Notes: a model not told the origin generated them from the sequence alone. DNA of 64,000 nucleotides from Paenibacillus zeisoli (GCF_003994465.1 NZ_RZNX01000001.1:1000915-1064914), one strand, 5' to 3'. Positions 17,401 through 26,616 are shown, counted from the stretch's first letter. Numbers and translations: made by a program.

Positions 17401-20400
17401 AATCGTGTACACAGCATATCCTGGAACTTCAGAGTCTGCCATTTTCACGCCTGGAACGGCTGTCCATGTTCCGCCTTCTGCGCGATAGTGGATGTATGGA
17501 GTTGCGTATCCTTTTTTGTAGTAAACTGTGACGGTGTTATCCGTACCTTGTTCCGGCGGATTGGTCTTGACACTAAGTTCGTTACTTGGATCGGATATTC
17601 CGCCCGATTGGCTTCTGGCAACAACTTTATAGGTATATGTTGTCTCTGCAGTCAAACCTGTATCCTTATAAGTTACTGCTGATGGCGAACCAACCTTAAT
17701 ATTGTTGCGGTATACATCGTATCCGGCAATTCCGGAGCTGTCAGTTGACGCATTCCAAGTCAATGTTACGGTCTTGTCTGTCTTCGCAGATGCAGCCAGG
17801 TTTGATGGAGCCGTCGGTTTAGTTATGATACGTGGATCTGTATCGGACCATGTGCTTCCGTCATACCAGCCTGTTGCTGTTCTTGTGAAGCCAGCCTGGT
17901 TCTGGGCAGGCAATTGTTTGCCTGTGCTGTCTTTAAAGATCATTGTAGCTTGTTCAGCCTTGTCGAAAGTGTACACATACCAGTCTCCGCCAGCGCTTGT
18001 CATTGCTGGTGCTGTGGCCCAAGTTGGGTCATTGTCCTTAGGCGCTGTACCGTAGAAGTAGATCGAAGGTGTTCCCCATCCGGCTGGTTTCTTGAAGTAA
18101 ATTTCCAGCTTGGCATTAGGATCGCCCTTCGTAAAATCGTACGATGCCGTACCTTCGCCATTCTCATTCACAGCGTACATCTTCAGTGTCTTCGTGTCAT
18201 TAATGGCCATGCCTGCGCCTATTGTGATTGTTGTTCCATTAGTAAATGCAGTTCCGTTAATCGGATCACTGCCATCCAGCGTGTACTTGCCGCTGTCCGC
18301 ATTTTTGATCGAAAGCGTTACAGTAGTCGTTTCCGATTTGAATTTACCGCCTGCTGGTGAGGCAGTCAGAACCGGGAACTTTTTGTTCACGCCAACATTT
18401 TCAATCAGAATAACCCCATTGGCTCCAGCGGTAAATTTAGCTTTGCCTCCACTTACAACTACTTCATTCTTCGTGTAAGCATCGCGTACAGTTGTACCAT
18501 CCGGGAATACGCCGGATACACTCACATCTACAGTTCCGGAAGCTCCTGTAGCCACAACTACTTTATCCAGAATATCATCCTTCTCATAGATGCGTGAGAA
18601 CGTATACGGGCTATCCGCAAGCTTCTTATGCGTTCCTGCACCTACTGCAATATGATTGTTTCTGAATTGTCCAAGCTTCTGCCAATGTGACAGAACACTT
18701 TGGTTAATGCCGCTCCAGTTCATATCTGAGCGTGCGCCTTGGTCAGGGTCTGAGCCGGTAGGTCCGAACGGTCTTGCCGTCTCATCTCCATAGAAGGTTT
18801 GCACCGCGCCAGGAAGCAGCAGCAAAGCTGTACCTGCATCAATCAAGCCAGCACGGTTGTACAGATTTCTATCGTGGGACGAGATGTAGCTAAGCATATT
18901 ATAGTTGGGTAGATCGTTATTAAACTCACTTGCATAACGAGAGAAGAGTCCTTCCAAATCGCTCTTATTTGCATTTTGGAACGAGAAGTTGATTAAGGAA
19001 TCAAATCCATTATCGAAATAAGTGCCGTCTCTGCCGAGACCTTTATCGTACACTTCACCTGTCATCCAAAAGTTATCTGTCCAATTTGCACCCGGTTTCG
19101 TAGGGTTGTTCTGTCTCCACTTCGCCAGCGCACTGCTTGCGCTTGTCTTGAGTTCTTTCCATCTGTCTGCCTGAACGTGCTTCGCAGTATCAACACGGAA
19201 GCCATCAACTCCGAATTCCTCGACCCATGAAGACAGCCATTTGATCATATAATCCTTAGGGGCGACGTTAAGGTCTTGGCGGTATTGCTTGGCAGCTGGA
19301 ACGATCCAGTTGTCGTAACCGCTTGTTTCTTTGTTGAACTTCGTCTTCAGTATCGGTGGAAGACCGGTAGGAGTAGTAGACTCCGTCTTGATATCAGGCA
19401 GGAACCCTACGCACTGCGTCTGATCACTGCCGCCGCATTGATCGTAACCCGCAATATTGTTGGCGCGAATCCAGCTACTTCCCCACCAGGAAGCCCAAGC
19501 ACTGGAATTATTCGTGTTCATAATGGTGTTGTGCGTGTGCCAGTTCTGGCCTTGGTTTTTATCTGGAGTCCAGTTGCCAGCGAGTCCGCCGCGATCACCG
19601 TATCCGTATTCTGCCATGTCCACAAGTGTCGGATAAGCGACATGGTTCATAATCACATCTAGGACAACGCGGATTCCCTTGCTATGTGCGAGATCAACGA
19701 ACTCGCGCATTTCATCAATCGTACCTATGCTCTTGTCCATTTCAGTGAAATCAAGACCATAGTAGCCATGGTAGCCATAGTGAGCAAAGTCACCATCTTT
19801 ACCGCCTACCCAGCCGTGCATTTGTTCCCAGGGAGCTGTGATCCAAATTGCATTTGTACCCAGATCTGTGAAGTAGCCTTCCTCCAGTTTCTTGGTCAAA
19901 CCTTTAATATCTCCGCCATGGAATGTTCCCACATTCGAGCCCCAGGCATCAGCCTTAGGTCTGCCATAAGCGCCGTCATTGCTGGTATTTCCGTTGTTGA
20001 AACGGTCTGTCATGACAAAATAAACGTTCGCATTATCCCAACTGAATGGGCTTGCTTCTTGCTGCTGTCCACCGTTGCCGATTTTCACTACAGCAGGAGC
20101 ACTGTATACTGACTTCTGCCCGATCGTATCTATTGCTCTGACTGTGTAGGAATAAGTTTTGTCATTCGCTATTGTGTTGTCTGAATATGCCGTACCCGTT
20201 GTTTCCCCCTTCAGCGTACCGTCACGGTAAATTTCATATTTCACAACACCCTTGTCATCCGTAGAAGAACTCCATGTCAGGTTGACAGTAGTAGTGCCTA
20301 CAGCTGTTCCCTTTACATTCGTTGGTGCAGTTGGAGGCTGGTCTTGCGTTCCCCCGTCACCGACGGTAACTTTAGTCGCAGTGCTGAATGCTGATTTCTG

Positions 20401-22329
20401 TCCGATTGTATCTATAGCTTTAATCGTATAAGAGTAGGAGTTGCCCGCAAGAACTGTTGAATCCGTGTAAGCAGGGCTTGTAGATTCACCGATGAGAGCG
20501 CTGTCACGATAGATTTCGTATTTGACTACTCCCTTATCGTCACTAGATGCTGCCCATTTCAAAGCAACGGATGTAGTGCTTGTTGCTGTTCCTTCAACAT
20601 TTGTTGGTATTGTAGGAGGTTGATCTGTTGGAGTTGCCACATCGGGTACCCATACCGATACAGAACCATCTTTAACCTTGAACGTACCATTACCGTTGGA
20701 GCCGATAGTTACTTTATCAGAGAAGTTGCCTGTGATATCTTTCCATTGTTCACCGGCGTGGCTTGTTCCGACATACATCGTTTTTGATCCGCCGGTACGG
20801 TCTGTCATCACGGTTGCCAAGCCGGAGTTCGGTTTGGCAGCCAAGCCTTCACGGGTCCAGCCGATCAAGTCATCGTTATCCAGATAGTCGTTTTGTTTGC
20901 CGTATGCATAATCCTTGCGTGCTTTCAGCAGCGGATCAAGTTTGCTTTTCAGAGATTGGATTTTACCAGTTCCGGGACCAGCAGTGCTGCTGCTTCTTGT
21001 TCCATAATAGTCACCATAGAATACCGAAGGATAACCTTCCTGGCGTGTCAGCGTGAACGCATAAGCAAGTGGTTTGAACCAATCAAGAACCGGTGCGCCA
21101 TGCGCATCTGCTAAACGGTCAGGCTGCGTATCATGATTCTCAACGAAAGTAACGGACTTAACTGGATTGGTTCCTGTCAATGTTCCGCTGGCCAGGTTGC
21201 GCATGCTAAAGCCTCCGTTGGAGCTGGAAGCTGCCGCAAAATTGTTGCGGAGCGGGAAATCAAATAAGGACATGCTTTGATTCACTTTGCCCAAATAAGA
21301 ATTCAACTCATCTGTACCCGCGATATATTCGCCGACAGAGAACAGCTCCTTGCCTGTTTTGGCACGGGCATTTTCTACGAAATCCTTCATGAAGCTAAAT
21401 TTGATATGTTTAACAGCATCAAGTCTGTAACCATCCAGCCCCATTTCGTTAACGTACCATACGCCCCATTTTTTAATTTCATCTGCAACTGCCGGATTAT
21501 CATAGTCAAGATCGGTACCCATCAGGTAGTCATAGTTACCGTTCTCAGTGCTAACTTCCCAATCCCATGACTTTCCAGGGTAGCGGTAAATTTTACCGTA
21601 GTCATCTGAACCGTCAAAGTCTGTCCAATCCCATTTGAAAGAGGAATAGGCATTGTTACGGCCATCAAAATTGTATTTGGTGTAAACGTTTGTATTAAAC
21701 TCGCCAATCGTCTGGTTCCGGTTGTTGCCCTGTACTTGCGTCACTTTAATATTCTCGCTTTGATCGCCACCCATCATATGGTTGACTACGATATCGCCGT
21801 AAACCTGAACATTATTGTTATGAAGCGAGTCGATCGCCGACTTCAATTCAGCTTTCGTACCATATTTGGTACGTACTGTTCCTTTCTGGTTGAATTCACC
21901 CAGATCATAGAAATCATAGACGCCATAACCGACATCATCAATTCCCGCGTGGCCCTTATAAGCAGGCGGTATCCAGATCGCCGTGATACCCACATCGCTC
22001 AGATTAGCGGCTTCAGCAGCAAGATGGTTCCAATGTCCACCATCCTTCGGGGTATTCCATTCAAAAAACTGCATTATCGTGCCATTAACCGGCACACTGC
22101 TTGTTGCTGCTGGCGCTGCTGCCTGCGTCACTGCGGACGTTGCTGTTGGAGCTGCTGTGACCGATGCTGCCGGGGCCTCTGTGGCCGCTACTGTCCGGGT
22201 GACTGTCGGCGATGCTGCCCTGGTTGCTGTTGCGGCTGCTGCTTGCCCCGCCGGCAAGACTGCAACGCTCCATAGCGTTGAGCATAGCAGCATCATACAT
22301 AGTAAAACTTTGAAACTCCTTTTTCCCAT
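14404..22329 (-). CDS. Giant secreted amylase with two GH13 catalytic domains, FN3 and starch-binding modules
   Basis: 2641 residues. Order seen: signal peptide (1-34); Ala/Thr linker (35-78); first GH13 like liquefying Bacillus alpha-amylase (about 80-562; Asp304, Glu334, Asp400 in YRLDAVKH, SVGEY, ENHD); two FN3 (570-752); second GH13, MalS-like (about 760-1312; Asp1047, Glu1092, Asp1153 in FRVDTAKH, GEVYDK, SSHD); a beta-sandwich and CBM26-like module (1318-1500); FN3 (1503-1590); two CBM25-like modules (1597-1785); two FN3 (1803-1980); a jelly-roll CBM4/9-like module (1985-2140); two FN3 (2145-2335); and a C-terminal glucodextranase/CBM9-like domain (2340-2641). No SLH or LPXTG anchor, so probably released. 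RBS GAGGAGGA; a cre site lies about 100 bp upstream. Starch or related alpha-glucans are the expected substrates. Confidence 0.92.
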   Translation of the reverse strand: MGKRSFKVLLCMMLLCSTLWSVAVLPAGQAAAATATRAASPTVTRTVAATEAPAASVTAAPTATSAVTQAAAPAATSSVPVNGTIMQFFEWNTPKDGGHWNHLAAEAANLSDVGITAIWIPPAYKGHAGIDDVGYGVYDFYDLGEFNQKGTVRTKYGTKAELKSAIDSLHNNNVQVYGDIVVNHMMGGDQSENIKVTQVQGNNRNQTIGEFNTNVYTKYNFDGRNNAYSSFKWDWTDFDGSDDYGKIYRYPGKSWDWEVSTENGNYDYLMGTDLDYDNPAVADEIKKWGVWYVNEMGLDGYRLDAVKHIKFSFMKDFVENARAKTGKELFSVGEYIAGTDELNSYLGKVNQSMSLFDFPLRNNFAAASSSNGGFSMRNLASGTLTGTNPVKSVTFVENHDTQPDRLADAHGAPVLDWFKPLAYAFTLTRQEGYPSVFYGDYYGTRSSSTAGPGTGKIQSLKSKLDPLLKARKDYAYGKQNDYLDNDDLIGWTREGLAAKPNSGLATVMTDRTGGSKTMYVGTSHAGEQWKDITGNFSDKVTIGSNGNGTFKVKDGSVSVWVPDVATPTDQPPTIPTNVEGTATSTTSVALKWAASSDDKGVVKYEIYRDSALIGESTSPAYTDSTVLAGNSYSYTIKAIDTIGQKSAFSTATKVTVGDGGTQDQPPTAPTNVKGTAVGTTTVNLTWSSSTDDKGVVKYEIYRDGTLKGETTGTAYSDNTIANDKTYSYTVRAIDTIGQKSVYSAPAVVKIGNGGQQQEASPFSWDNANVYFVMTDRFNNGNTSNDGAYGRPKADAWGSNVGTFHGGDIKGLTKKLEEGYFTDLGTNAIWITAPWEQMHGWVGGKDGDFAHYGYHGYYGLDFTEMDKSIGTIDEMREFVDLAHSKGIRVVLDVIMNHVAYPTLVDMAEYGYGDRGGLAGNWTPDKNQGQNWHTHNTIMNTNNSSAWASWWGSSWIRANNIAGYDQCGGSDQTQCVGFLPDIKTESTTPTGLPPILKTKFNKETSGYDNWIVPAAKQYRQDLNVAPKDYMIKWLSSWVEEFGVDGFRVDTAKHVQADRWKELKTSASSALAKWRQNNPTKPGANWTDNFWMTGEVYDKGLGRDGTYFDNGFDSLINFSFQNANKSDLEGLFSRYASEFNNDLPNYNMLSYISSHDRNLYNRAGLIDAGTALLLLPGAVQTFYGDETARPFGPTGSDPDQGARSDMNWSGINQSVLSHWQKLGQFRNNHIAVGAGTHKKLADSPYTFSRIYEKDDILDKVVVATGASGTVDVSVSGVFPDGTTVRDAYTKNEVVVSGGKAKFTAGANGVILIENVGVNKKFPVLTASPAGGKFKSETTTVTLSIKNADSGKYTLDGSDPINGTAFTNGTTITIGAGMAINDTKTLKMYAVNENGEGTASYDFTKGDPNAKLEIYFKKPAGWGTPSIYFYGTAPKDNDPTWATAPAMTSAGGDWYVYTFDKAEQATMIFKDSTGKQLPAQNQAGFTRTATGWYDGSTWSDTDPRIITKPTAPSNLAASAKTDKTVTLTWNASTDSSGIAGYDVYRNNIKVGSPSAVTYKDTGLTAETTYTYKVVARSQSGGISDPSNELSVKTNPPEQGTDNTVTVYYKKGYATPYIHYRAEGGTWTAVPGVKMADSEVPGYAVYTIDLGTSSATRAEVAFNNGSGQWDSNNQKNYFFNKGDNTYDAGKVTAGKPEDPKPGNKVTVYYKEGWTNVNIHYRAEGGTWTSLPGVKMENDSLNPGYKKITVDIGTASRLEACFNNGSNVWDSNGQKNYFFNTGDNIYIPGINNAPGQVKLGEKPQGVDTVAPSVPANLAGNLSSGSPKTITLTWGASTDNVGVTDYQITRKSGTSTETFTVNATTFIDSTVKEGTTYKYQVRARDAANNFSANSNEVTIEVPSAGDTIAPTVPTNVKGTATTTSIALEWTASTDNVGVTGYDIYSGSVVAGSVAGTTTSFNVTGLSPNTDYSFTVKARDAANNVSDESAVFRVKTLAVDSSNRLVNPSFETYTGTNGVANSWAKSATSGVTSLFQVVAAPVASGSKAQKLTGSNMANNNAVMVSQLIPVVGGASYTASGQFKVYSLANAKVQLYIDFYNASNTYIAYAKVDYSKVTDSFVPLQLSGKVPAAATSARVYAILRGTEADGAGSFVVDDMKFSSGDPGDTQAPSTPASLASTGSTATSVSLSWTASTDNVDVSGYEIYRNGTKVGTSTTPSFTDTGLTEATSYKYTVKAYDAAGNLSAASNEVTVGTSGGTDTQAPSVPASLISTGKTSTAVSLSWAASTDNVAVGGYDIYRGAVKVGTSTTTTFKDTGLTAETSYTYTVKAFDAANNFSAASAELTVVTLKDIVVIPGGNKPYSTNPSFGKRVSTPITIDGTNNGEWTDDMLIAIDMAGDDPRSLGSNWSMHETPMDLSHLWAAWDNEYLYLAWQYVDVTDIVDPANAGSAGGTPIRSMDMPQTIAFDTIRGAGATNDMWKKNGNKPLWGGLDLPDYQFNIASNMFHSGYISRAVNGLFPVDDAGVNYKTGAAAGITVKFAKGKGYSTLWGVKDADDVNNPSKLVNFMTLGHDPNRDTFYEAKIPLSALGNPDIENEGIGVMLHQGEFSPMDTLPNDPATSDTPGVSESNSPKEWSDIDLLTVPFARIGR

Positions 22330-22423
22330 TAACTTAATTCTCCTCCTCTAACCTTTGGTATGAAACGAGTAACGTGATCCTGACCAGAAAGCGATAAGCT
22401 TTAAAGATTGGATTTACGCGGTA

Positions 22424-22437
22424 TGCAATCGTTTTCA
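22424..22437 (-). promoter_or_regulatory. cre (CcpA) site upstream of amylase
   Basis: On the minus strand TGAAAACGATTGCA matches the cre consensus TGWAANCGNTNWCA at 13 of 14 positions. Its place about 100 bp before the amylase start fits glucose repression, as known for amyE of B. subtilis. Confidence 0.65.
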
Positions 22438-22537
22438 CCCAAAGTTAATTTTACCAACTTATGTTAAAATCCAGTTAAAGTAATGGAATAAGTTTTCAAA
22501 AAAAGTCATAGATTAGTAGATAATCAATGTGTTAATA

Positions 22538-23260
22538 TTATGCATCCATGGATTCTATCAAGAGTGAAACCGATCCATTAAATTTATAGCCGGCACCTCT
22601 AACAGTAAGAATATATAGCGGTTCACTCGGAATTTTCTCAATTTTTTGCCGCAAATTATAAATATGAACCATAACGGTTCGTACGTCCCCGTGCTTAATG
22701 TCTTTCCAAATGAGATCATATAGAGTTTCGATGTGGAATACGCGATTGGGGTTCTTTGCCAGAACAATGAGGAGTTGAAATTCTTTAGAAGATAAAGAGA
22801 CTTCCTTGCCATAGGCTATTACTGAGTGGGTAGTAGGGTCGATCTGCAGGCCTGGGTAGACTATCAAATGTCGTTGATTAACAGGAAAGGCCCGCTTATA
22901 CCTACGGAGGTGTGCTCGAATTCGGGCGAGCCATACTTCAAAGCTGGAGGGTTTGGCAATAAACTCATCTGCTCCCCGGTTCAAGGCTTCAATCCTGAGA
23001 TCATCCTCAGTATGTTGGCTTGTACAAAGGACTGGTTTATCGCAGAAATTGCGAAGTTCCGCGCATAAGTTCAAGCCGTCTGCTCCTGGCATAGACAGGT
23101 CAAGAATAATTAAGTCAGGATCTTGAGAATGAATGAAGCTGACTAATGCTTGTCCGCATTGAGCATATCCAATAGCATCATAGCCACATTCTAGTAAAGA
23201 TTGAATCAACAACTTGCGAGTTTCAGTATCATCATCAACGATTACGATTTTTTCCCGCAT
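22538..23260 (-). CDS. Orphan OmpR/PhoB-family response regulator
   Basis: 240 residues. Receiver domain: acidic pocket IVDDD, phosphoacceptor Asp in LIILDLSMPG, and K in FIAKPSS. C-terminal winged helix: VSLSSKEFQLLIVLAKNPNRVF ... VMVHIYNLRQKIE ... ILTVRGAGYKF. No histidine kinase is next to it, so its partner is elsewhere or it answers to several kinases. It lies directly upstream of the amylase in the same direction (208-bp gap), which makes the amylase a candidate target. A cre-like site lies just upstream of its start. Confidence 0.9.
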   Translation of the reverse strand: MREKIVIVDDDTETRKLLIQSLLECGYDAIGYAQCGQALVSFIHSQDPDLIILDLSMPGADGLNLCAELRNFCDKPVLCTSQHTEDDLRIEALNRGADEFIAKPSSFEVWLARIRAHLRRYKRAFPVNQRHLIVYPGLQIDPTTHSVIAYGKEVSLSSKEFQLLIVLAKNPNRVFHIETLYDLIWKDIKHGDVRTVMVHIYNLRQKIEKIPSEPLYILTVRGAGYKFNGSVSLLIESMDA

Positions 23261-23283
23261 TCATTTTCTCCTTCCATAATATT

Positions 23284-23297
23284 TGAAAACGCTTTCC
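23284..23297. promoter_or_regulatory. cre-like site before the response regulator
   Basis: TGAAAACGCTTTCC matches the cre consensus at 13 of 14 positions and contains the palindromic core GAAAACGCTTTC. It lies 24 bp upstream of the start codon, a position for direct repression. Confidence 0.6.
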
Positions 23298-23514
23298 ACT
23301 GATGTTAAGAGACTGCCCACCGCATTTACACAGTGGTGGTCTGTTGGCTTATCTTTGGTAAACCATTGCATTAAATCAATTCCCAACCTTCTGTAGATAT
23401 TAACATTAGAAGGTGAACTTTAGAGCGTGAAAAAAGTACTGTTTTTTACACAAAAAATATAATCAAGCAGGGCGTATACTCAGCAACAACGATGAGTAGG
23501 TTTTGGTTTTCTAA

Positions 23515-23567
23515 TTAAAAAGATTGCACAGCCCTCATATCTTCATGAGAACCATACAATCTTCCCT
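23515..23567 (-). terminator. Terminator of ABC importer operon, diverged copy of the tRNA-Leu terminator
   Basis: The hairpin AGATTG-CACAGC ... CATACAATCT aligns base by base, with changes, to the terminator at 26790-26833 behind tRNA-Leu, and it too is followed on the minus strand by a T-rich run. Confidence 0.6.
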
Positions 23568-23579
23568 CGTTCTAACCTC

Positions 23580-23609
23580 TCACCTACCGTAGGATTTTAA
23601 GTCCTGTGC
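23580..23609 (-). repeat. 30-bp fragment of tRNA-Leu (anticodon and variable arms)
   Basis: 29 of 30 bases equal the tRNA-Leu(UAA) gene segment 26886-26915, same orientation. The fragment lacks both acceptor halves and cannot make a tRNA. Together with the intact gene it brackets the ABC importer operon as a direct repeat. Confidence 0.85.
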
Positions 23610-23618
23610 TCATCAACC

Positions 23619-24497
23619 TTACTGAATCTTTCCGCCTTCAACTACAAGTTGATCCGAGTAGCCTTCCCCATAAACATCCTTGAGGGTATCTTTGTAGGCT
23701 TGATGGATGAATTTTTCTTTGCCCAGAGTCTCCATCTCTTTGTTAATCCAGTTCAGCAGTTCAGTATTCCCCTTGGCTACCGCGGGGGCAATGGTATCTT
23801 GACCGCCAAAGGCCGGGATACTGACCGTAAAGCCGGGGTTGGATTTGGCCCATGCAATCAATTCCGTATTATCGTTAGCAATAGCAGCACCTCTGCCATC
23901 TTTTAACGCCGCAAAAATTTCTGTATACTGATCGAATTTGAGCAGCTCAATGTCAGGATAATTCTTCGTGAAATAGGTCTCGGCAGTTGTACCTTTGGCT
24001 ACGATTAACTTCTGGCCTTTCGCTTTCAACTGATCGATCGAAGTAATCGGGGCACTGTCCGGCGAGACAATACCAAAAGATAATTTCATATAAGGACTCG
24101 CGAAATCTACCTTCTGCTTTCTTTCATCCGTTACTGTGAAATTCGCCATAATAATATCAACCTTATTCGATTCCAGATAGGCCACACGGCTCGCGGCATC
24201 AACCAGAACGAATTCAGCTTTGGATTCGTCACCGAGCAGGTCTTTGGCGAATCTCTTGGCAATATAAACATCGAAGCCTTGATTCTTACCTTGAGAATCG
24301 ACATAGCCGAACGGCGGCTTGTCCGCGAAAACGCCAATTCTAATCTTATCATTCTTCTTCAACTGTTCAATAGAAGCAAATTTCGCTGAACCGTTAGTCG
24401 TTCCTTCGCTGTTACCTGAATTTCCGCATGCAGTCAGCCCTAATAACAATATACCCGCTAGTAATAACCCCGTTAGTGCTTTGATGTGTTTCTTCAT
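23619..24497 (-). CDS. Amino-acid ABC transporter solute-binding lipoprotein
   Basis: 292 residues from the ATG at 24497; the GTG at 24506 lies inside the ribosome binding site. Lipoprotein signal with lipobox LTAC, then a family 3 binding fold: IRIGVFADKPPFGYVDSQGKNQGFDVYIAKRFAKDLLG, and VDIIMANFTVTDERKQKVDFASPY, the usual pattern for polar amino acids (glutamate, aspartate, glutamine). It is the last gene of the permease-permease-ATPase-binding protein operon. An eroded second copy is seen at about 14.2 kb. Confidence 0.9.
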   Translation of the reverse strand: MKKHIKALTGLLLAGILLLGLTACGNSGNSEGTTNGSAKFASIEQLKKNDKIRIGVFADKPPFGYVDSQGKNQGFDVYIAKRFAKDLLGDESKAEFVLVDAASRVAYLESNKVDIIMANFTVTDERKQKVDFASPYMKLSFGIVSPDSAPITSIDQLKAKGQKLIVAKGTTAETYFTKNYPDIELLKFDQYTEIFAALKDGRGAAIANDNTELIAWAKSNPGFTVSIPAFGGQDTIAPAVAKGNTELLNWINKEMETLGKEKFIHQAYKDTLKDVYGEGYSDQLVVEGGKIQ

Positions 24498-24515
24498 CCT
24501 ACTCACCCTCGTTTC

Positions 24516-25271
24516 TTATAATTTGTTGTATTCAAATATATTTAGAAATTGCTGTGCACGCTCAGTCGCTGGTTCGGTGAAAAATTGTTCCGGATCCGCG
24601 ATTTCACAAATCTTGCCCTGATCCATAAAGACTATCCGGTCGCCCACCGACCTTGCAAATCCCATCTCATGCGTGACGATAAGCATCGTCATCCCCTGAT
24701 TCGCAAGTCCAAGAATTACATCCAGCACCTCGCGCACCATTTCTGGATCAAGTGAAGCCGTTACTTCGTCAAACAGAATAATATCAGGATTCATGCAAAG
24801 TGCTCTGACAATTGCAATCCGCTGCTTCTGTCCTCCCGATAGCTGACGCGGATAGTCATTCTTTCGGGCGAGCAGACCCACCCGGTCCAAAAGCGTCTCC
24901 GCCTGCTGGAGTGCCTCCTTACTATCTCTTTTCTGAGCCTTCAGCGGCCCTAGCAGTATGTTCTCGATCACCGTCATATGCGGGAAAAGCTCATAGTTCT
25001 GAAATACCATCCCGATATGCTGTCTTATTTCACGCCAATTCACGTGTTCCCCGGTTAAATTCTGTCCCAGGTAATGGATCGTTCCACCCTGAACTGGCTC
25101 CAAACCGTTCAAGCACCGAAGTAGAGTGCTTTTTCCGCAGCCCGATGGTCCAAGAATTACGGTAACCTCGCCCCGCTTCACCTGGAGGCTTATTCCATTC
25201 AGAACATGCCTGTCTCCAAAGAATTTCTGCAAGTTCTCCACTTCCAGCAAAATTTCTGTGTTCTCACTCAT
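24516..25271 (-). CDS. Amino-acid ABC transporter ATP-binding protein (GlnQ type)
   Basis: 251 residues with Walker A GPSGCGKST, Q-loop FQNYELFPHMTV, signature LSGGQKQRIAI, Walker B ILFDEVTASLDPE and the switch His in VTHEMGFA. Close in pattern to GlnQ/ArtR-type importers. It energises the two permeases encoded just upstream; 21-bp gap to the second permease. Confidence 0.93.
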   Translation of the reverse strand: MSENTEILLEVENLQKFFGDRHVLNGISLQVKRGEVTVILGPSGCGKSTLLRCLNGLEPVQGGTIHYLGQNLTGEHVNWREIRQHIGMVFQNYELFPHMTVIENILLGPLKAQKRDSKEALQQAETLLDRVGLLARKNDYPRQLSGGQKQRIAIVRALCMNPDIILFDEVTASLDPEMVREVLDVILGLANQGMTMLIVTHEMGFARSVGDRIVFMDQGKICEIADPEQFFTEPATERAQQFLNIFEYNKL

Positions 25272-25292
25272 CTTGACATGTCCTTTCCTATG

Positions 25293-25970
25293 TTAGCTCT
25301 GCCATCTGCGCTCATATTTCCTGGACAACACCGATAACGGGTAACATACAAGAAAATAAAGTATAAAGATTAGGCCGTAGACCCAAAATGAGGCGTTCGG
25401 CGCTTTAATGACCCCAAGCTCTATAATCTGCTGTCCAACTTTCACTACATCTATGACACCAATCAAAACGACTAGCGAAGTTGTCTTCACCATTCGCGTC
25501 GCCAGGTTAATAGCCCCCGGCAGCATTCTGCGAACAGCCTGCGGTATCAACACATATCTGTACAGCTGGCCTTTACTCAGTCCCAGGGCTTTGCCGGATT
25601 CCGCCTGATGCTTCGGCATCGATTCGAGTGCGCCCCGTACAATATCCCCAATTTCCGCGGCACCCCACAGACTGAATACCAGAATGGCCGTAGTCTCCCC
25701 ACTGATATCGATATGCAGCAGTGGCGAGAAGCTAAAATGAACCACATACAACCAGACCAAAATCGGAATAATCCGGAATGCCTCAAGGTACAGTCTCAGA
25801 AGCAGACGTAATGATCTGGTAGGAACCGTTCTGAGCAGTCCCATAACGACACCTAGAATCGTCCCGATCATAATAGAAATAAAGGCTATTTCTATAGTTA
25901 CAAGCAGTCCGCCCAGCAGACGTTCAAAATTCGATCCTTCAAACAGCACTTCAACCCCCGAATTCGGCAT
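25293..25970 (-). CDS. Amino-acid ABC transporter permease 2
   Basis: 225 residues, about five helices, with the His/Glu/Phe-type permease EAA loop SGKALGLSKGQLYRYVLIPQAVRRMLP that docks on the ATPase. The gene overlaps the preceding permease by 20 bp, and AGGAGAG stands before its ATG inside that gene, so translation is probably coupled. Confidence 0.9.
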   Translation of the reverse strand: MPNSGVEVLFEGSNFERLLGGLLVTIEIAFISIMIGTILGVVMGLLRTVPTRSLRLLLRLYLEAFRIIPILVWLYVVHFSFSPLLHIDISGETTAILVFSLWGAAEIGDIVRGALESMPKHQAESGKALGLSKGQLYRYVLIPQAVRRMLPGAINLATRMVKTTSLVVLIGVIDVVKVGQQIIELGVIKAPNASFWVYGLIFILYFLVCYPLSVLSRKYERRWQS

Positions 25971-26616
25971 GTCTAACTCTCCTTTCGAGCCAAGTTAGCA
26001 CCAGGGACAGGGGCAGCACCAAGACCAAGTAAGCCAGCACCAACAGAATCAGAGATTCCGCTGTCTTATAACTCATTCCGATCAGGTCTTTGGCTACATT
26101 CATCAGATCCATCAGAGCGATTGCGCCTACAATGGAGGTTTCTTTCAGCAAAAAGATGGCATTCGCGCCAAGCGAAGGAATGCTGATTGCAAATGCCTGA
26201 GGAAGTATGACATATCTAACGAGCTGGACTTTGCTAAGTCCAATGCTTAACCCCGATTCAAGCTGCGAGCTGCTTACGGCTTCAATTCCGCTTCTGAAAG
26301 CTTCTGTCATATAGCTCCCGCCCAGAAATACCAGACCTATAGCAGCACAATCAAACTCACTCAAGTGCAGTCCTATTTTGGGCAGCCCGTAGTATAGGAA
26401 AAACAGTTGAACGAGCAAGGGCGTATTTCTAGACAGTTCAACATAGCCCACAATGAAACCACTTAGATACTTGATCCTGTAAAACAACACAAGACTGAAC
26501 AGCAACCCGATGATCATCGATACGATAATAGCTATAAGCGCTAATTCCACAGTCAGCCACATGGCATCCAGGTACAAAGGAAGGCTGTCAGCAATGAACG
26601 TCCAATCTAAACTCAT
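25951..26616 (-). CDS. Amino-acid ABC transporter permease 1
   Basis: 221 residues, first gene of the operon, with helices and the EAA loop LESGLSIGLSKVQLVRYVILPQAFAISIPSLG. The N-terminal helix (MWLTVELALIAIIVSMIIGLLFSLVLF) is typical of polar amino-acid importers. The two permeases probably form a heterodimer. The upstream gap to the tRNA-Leu terminator is AT-rich; no riboswitch is recognised in it. Confidence 0.9.
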   Translation of the reverse strand: MSLDWTFIADSLPLYLDAMWLTVELALIAIIVSMIIGLLFSLVLFYRIKYLSGFIVGYVELSRNTPLLVQLFFLYYGLPKIGLHLSEFDCAAIGLVFLGGSYMTEAFRSGIEAVSSSQLESGLSIGLSKVQLVRYVILPQAFAISIPSLGANAIFLLKETSIVGAIALMDLMNVAKDLIGMSYKTAESLILLVLAYLVLVLPLSLVLTWLERRVRHAEFGG

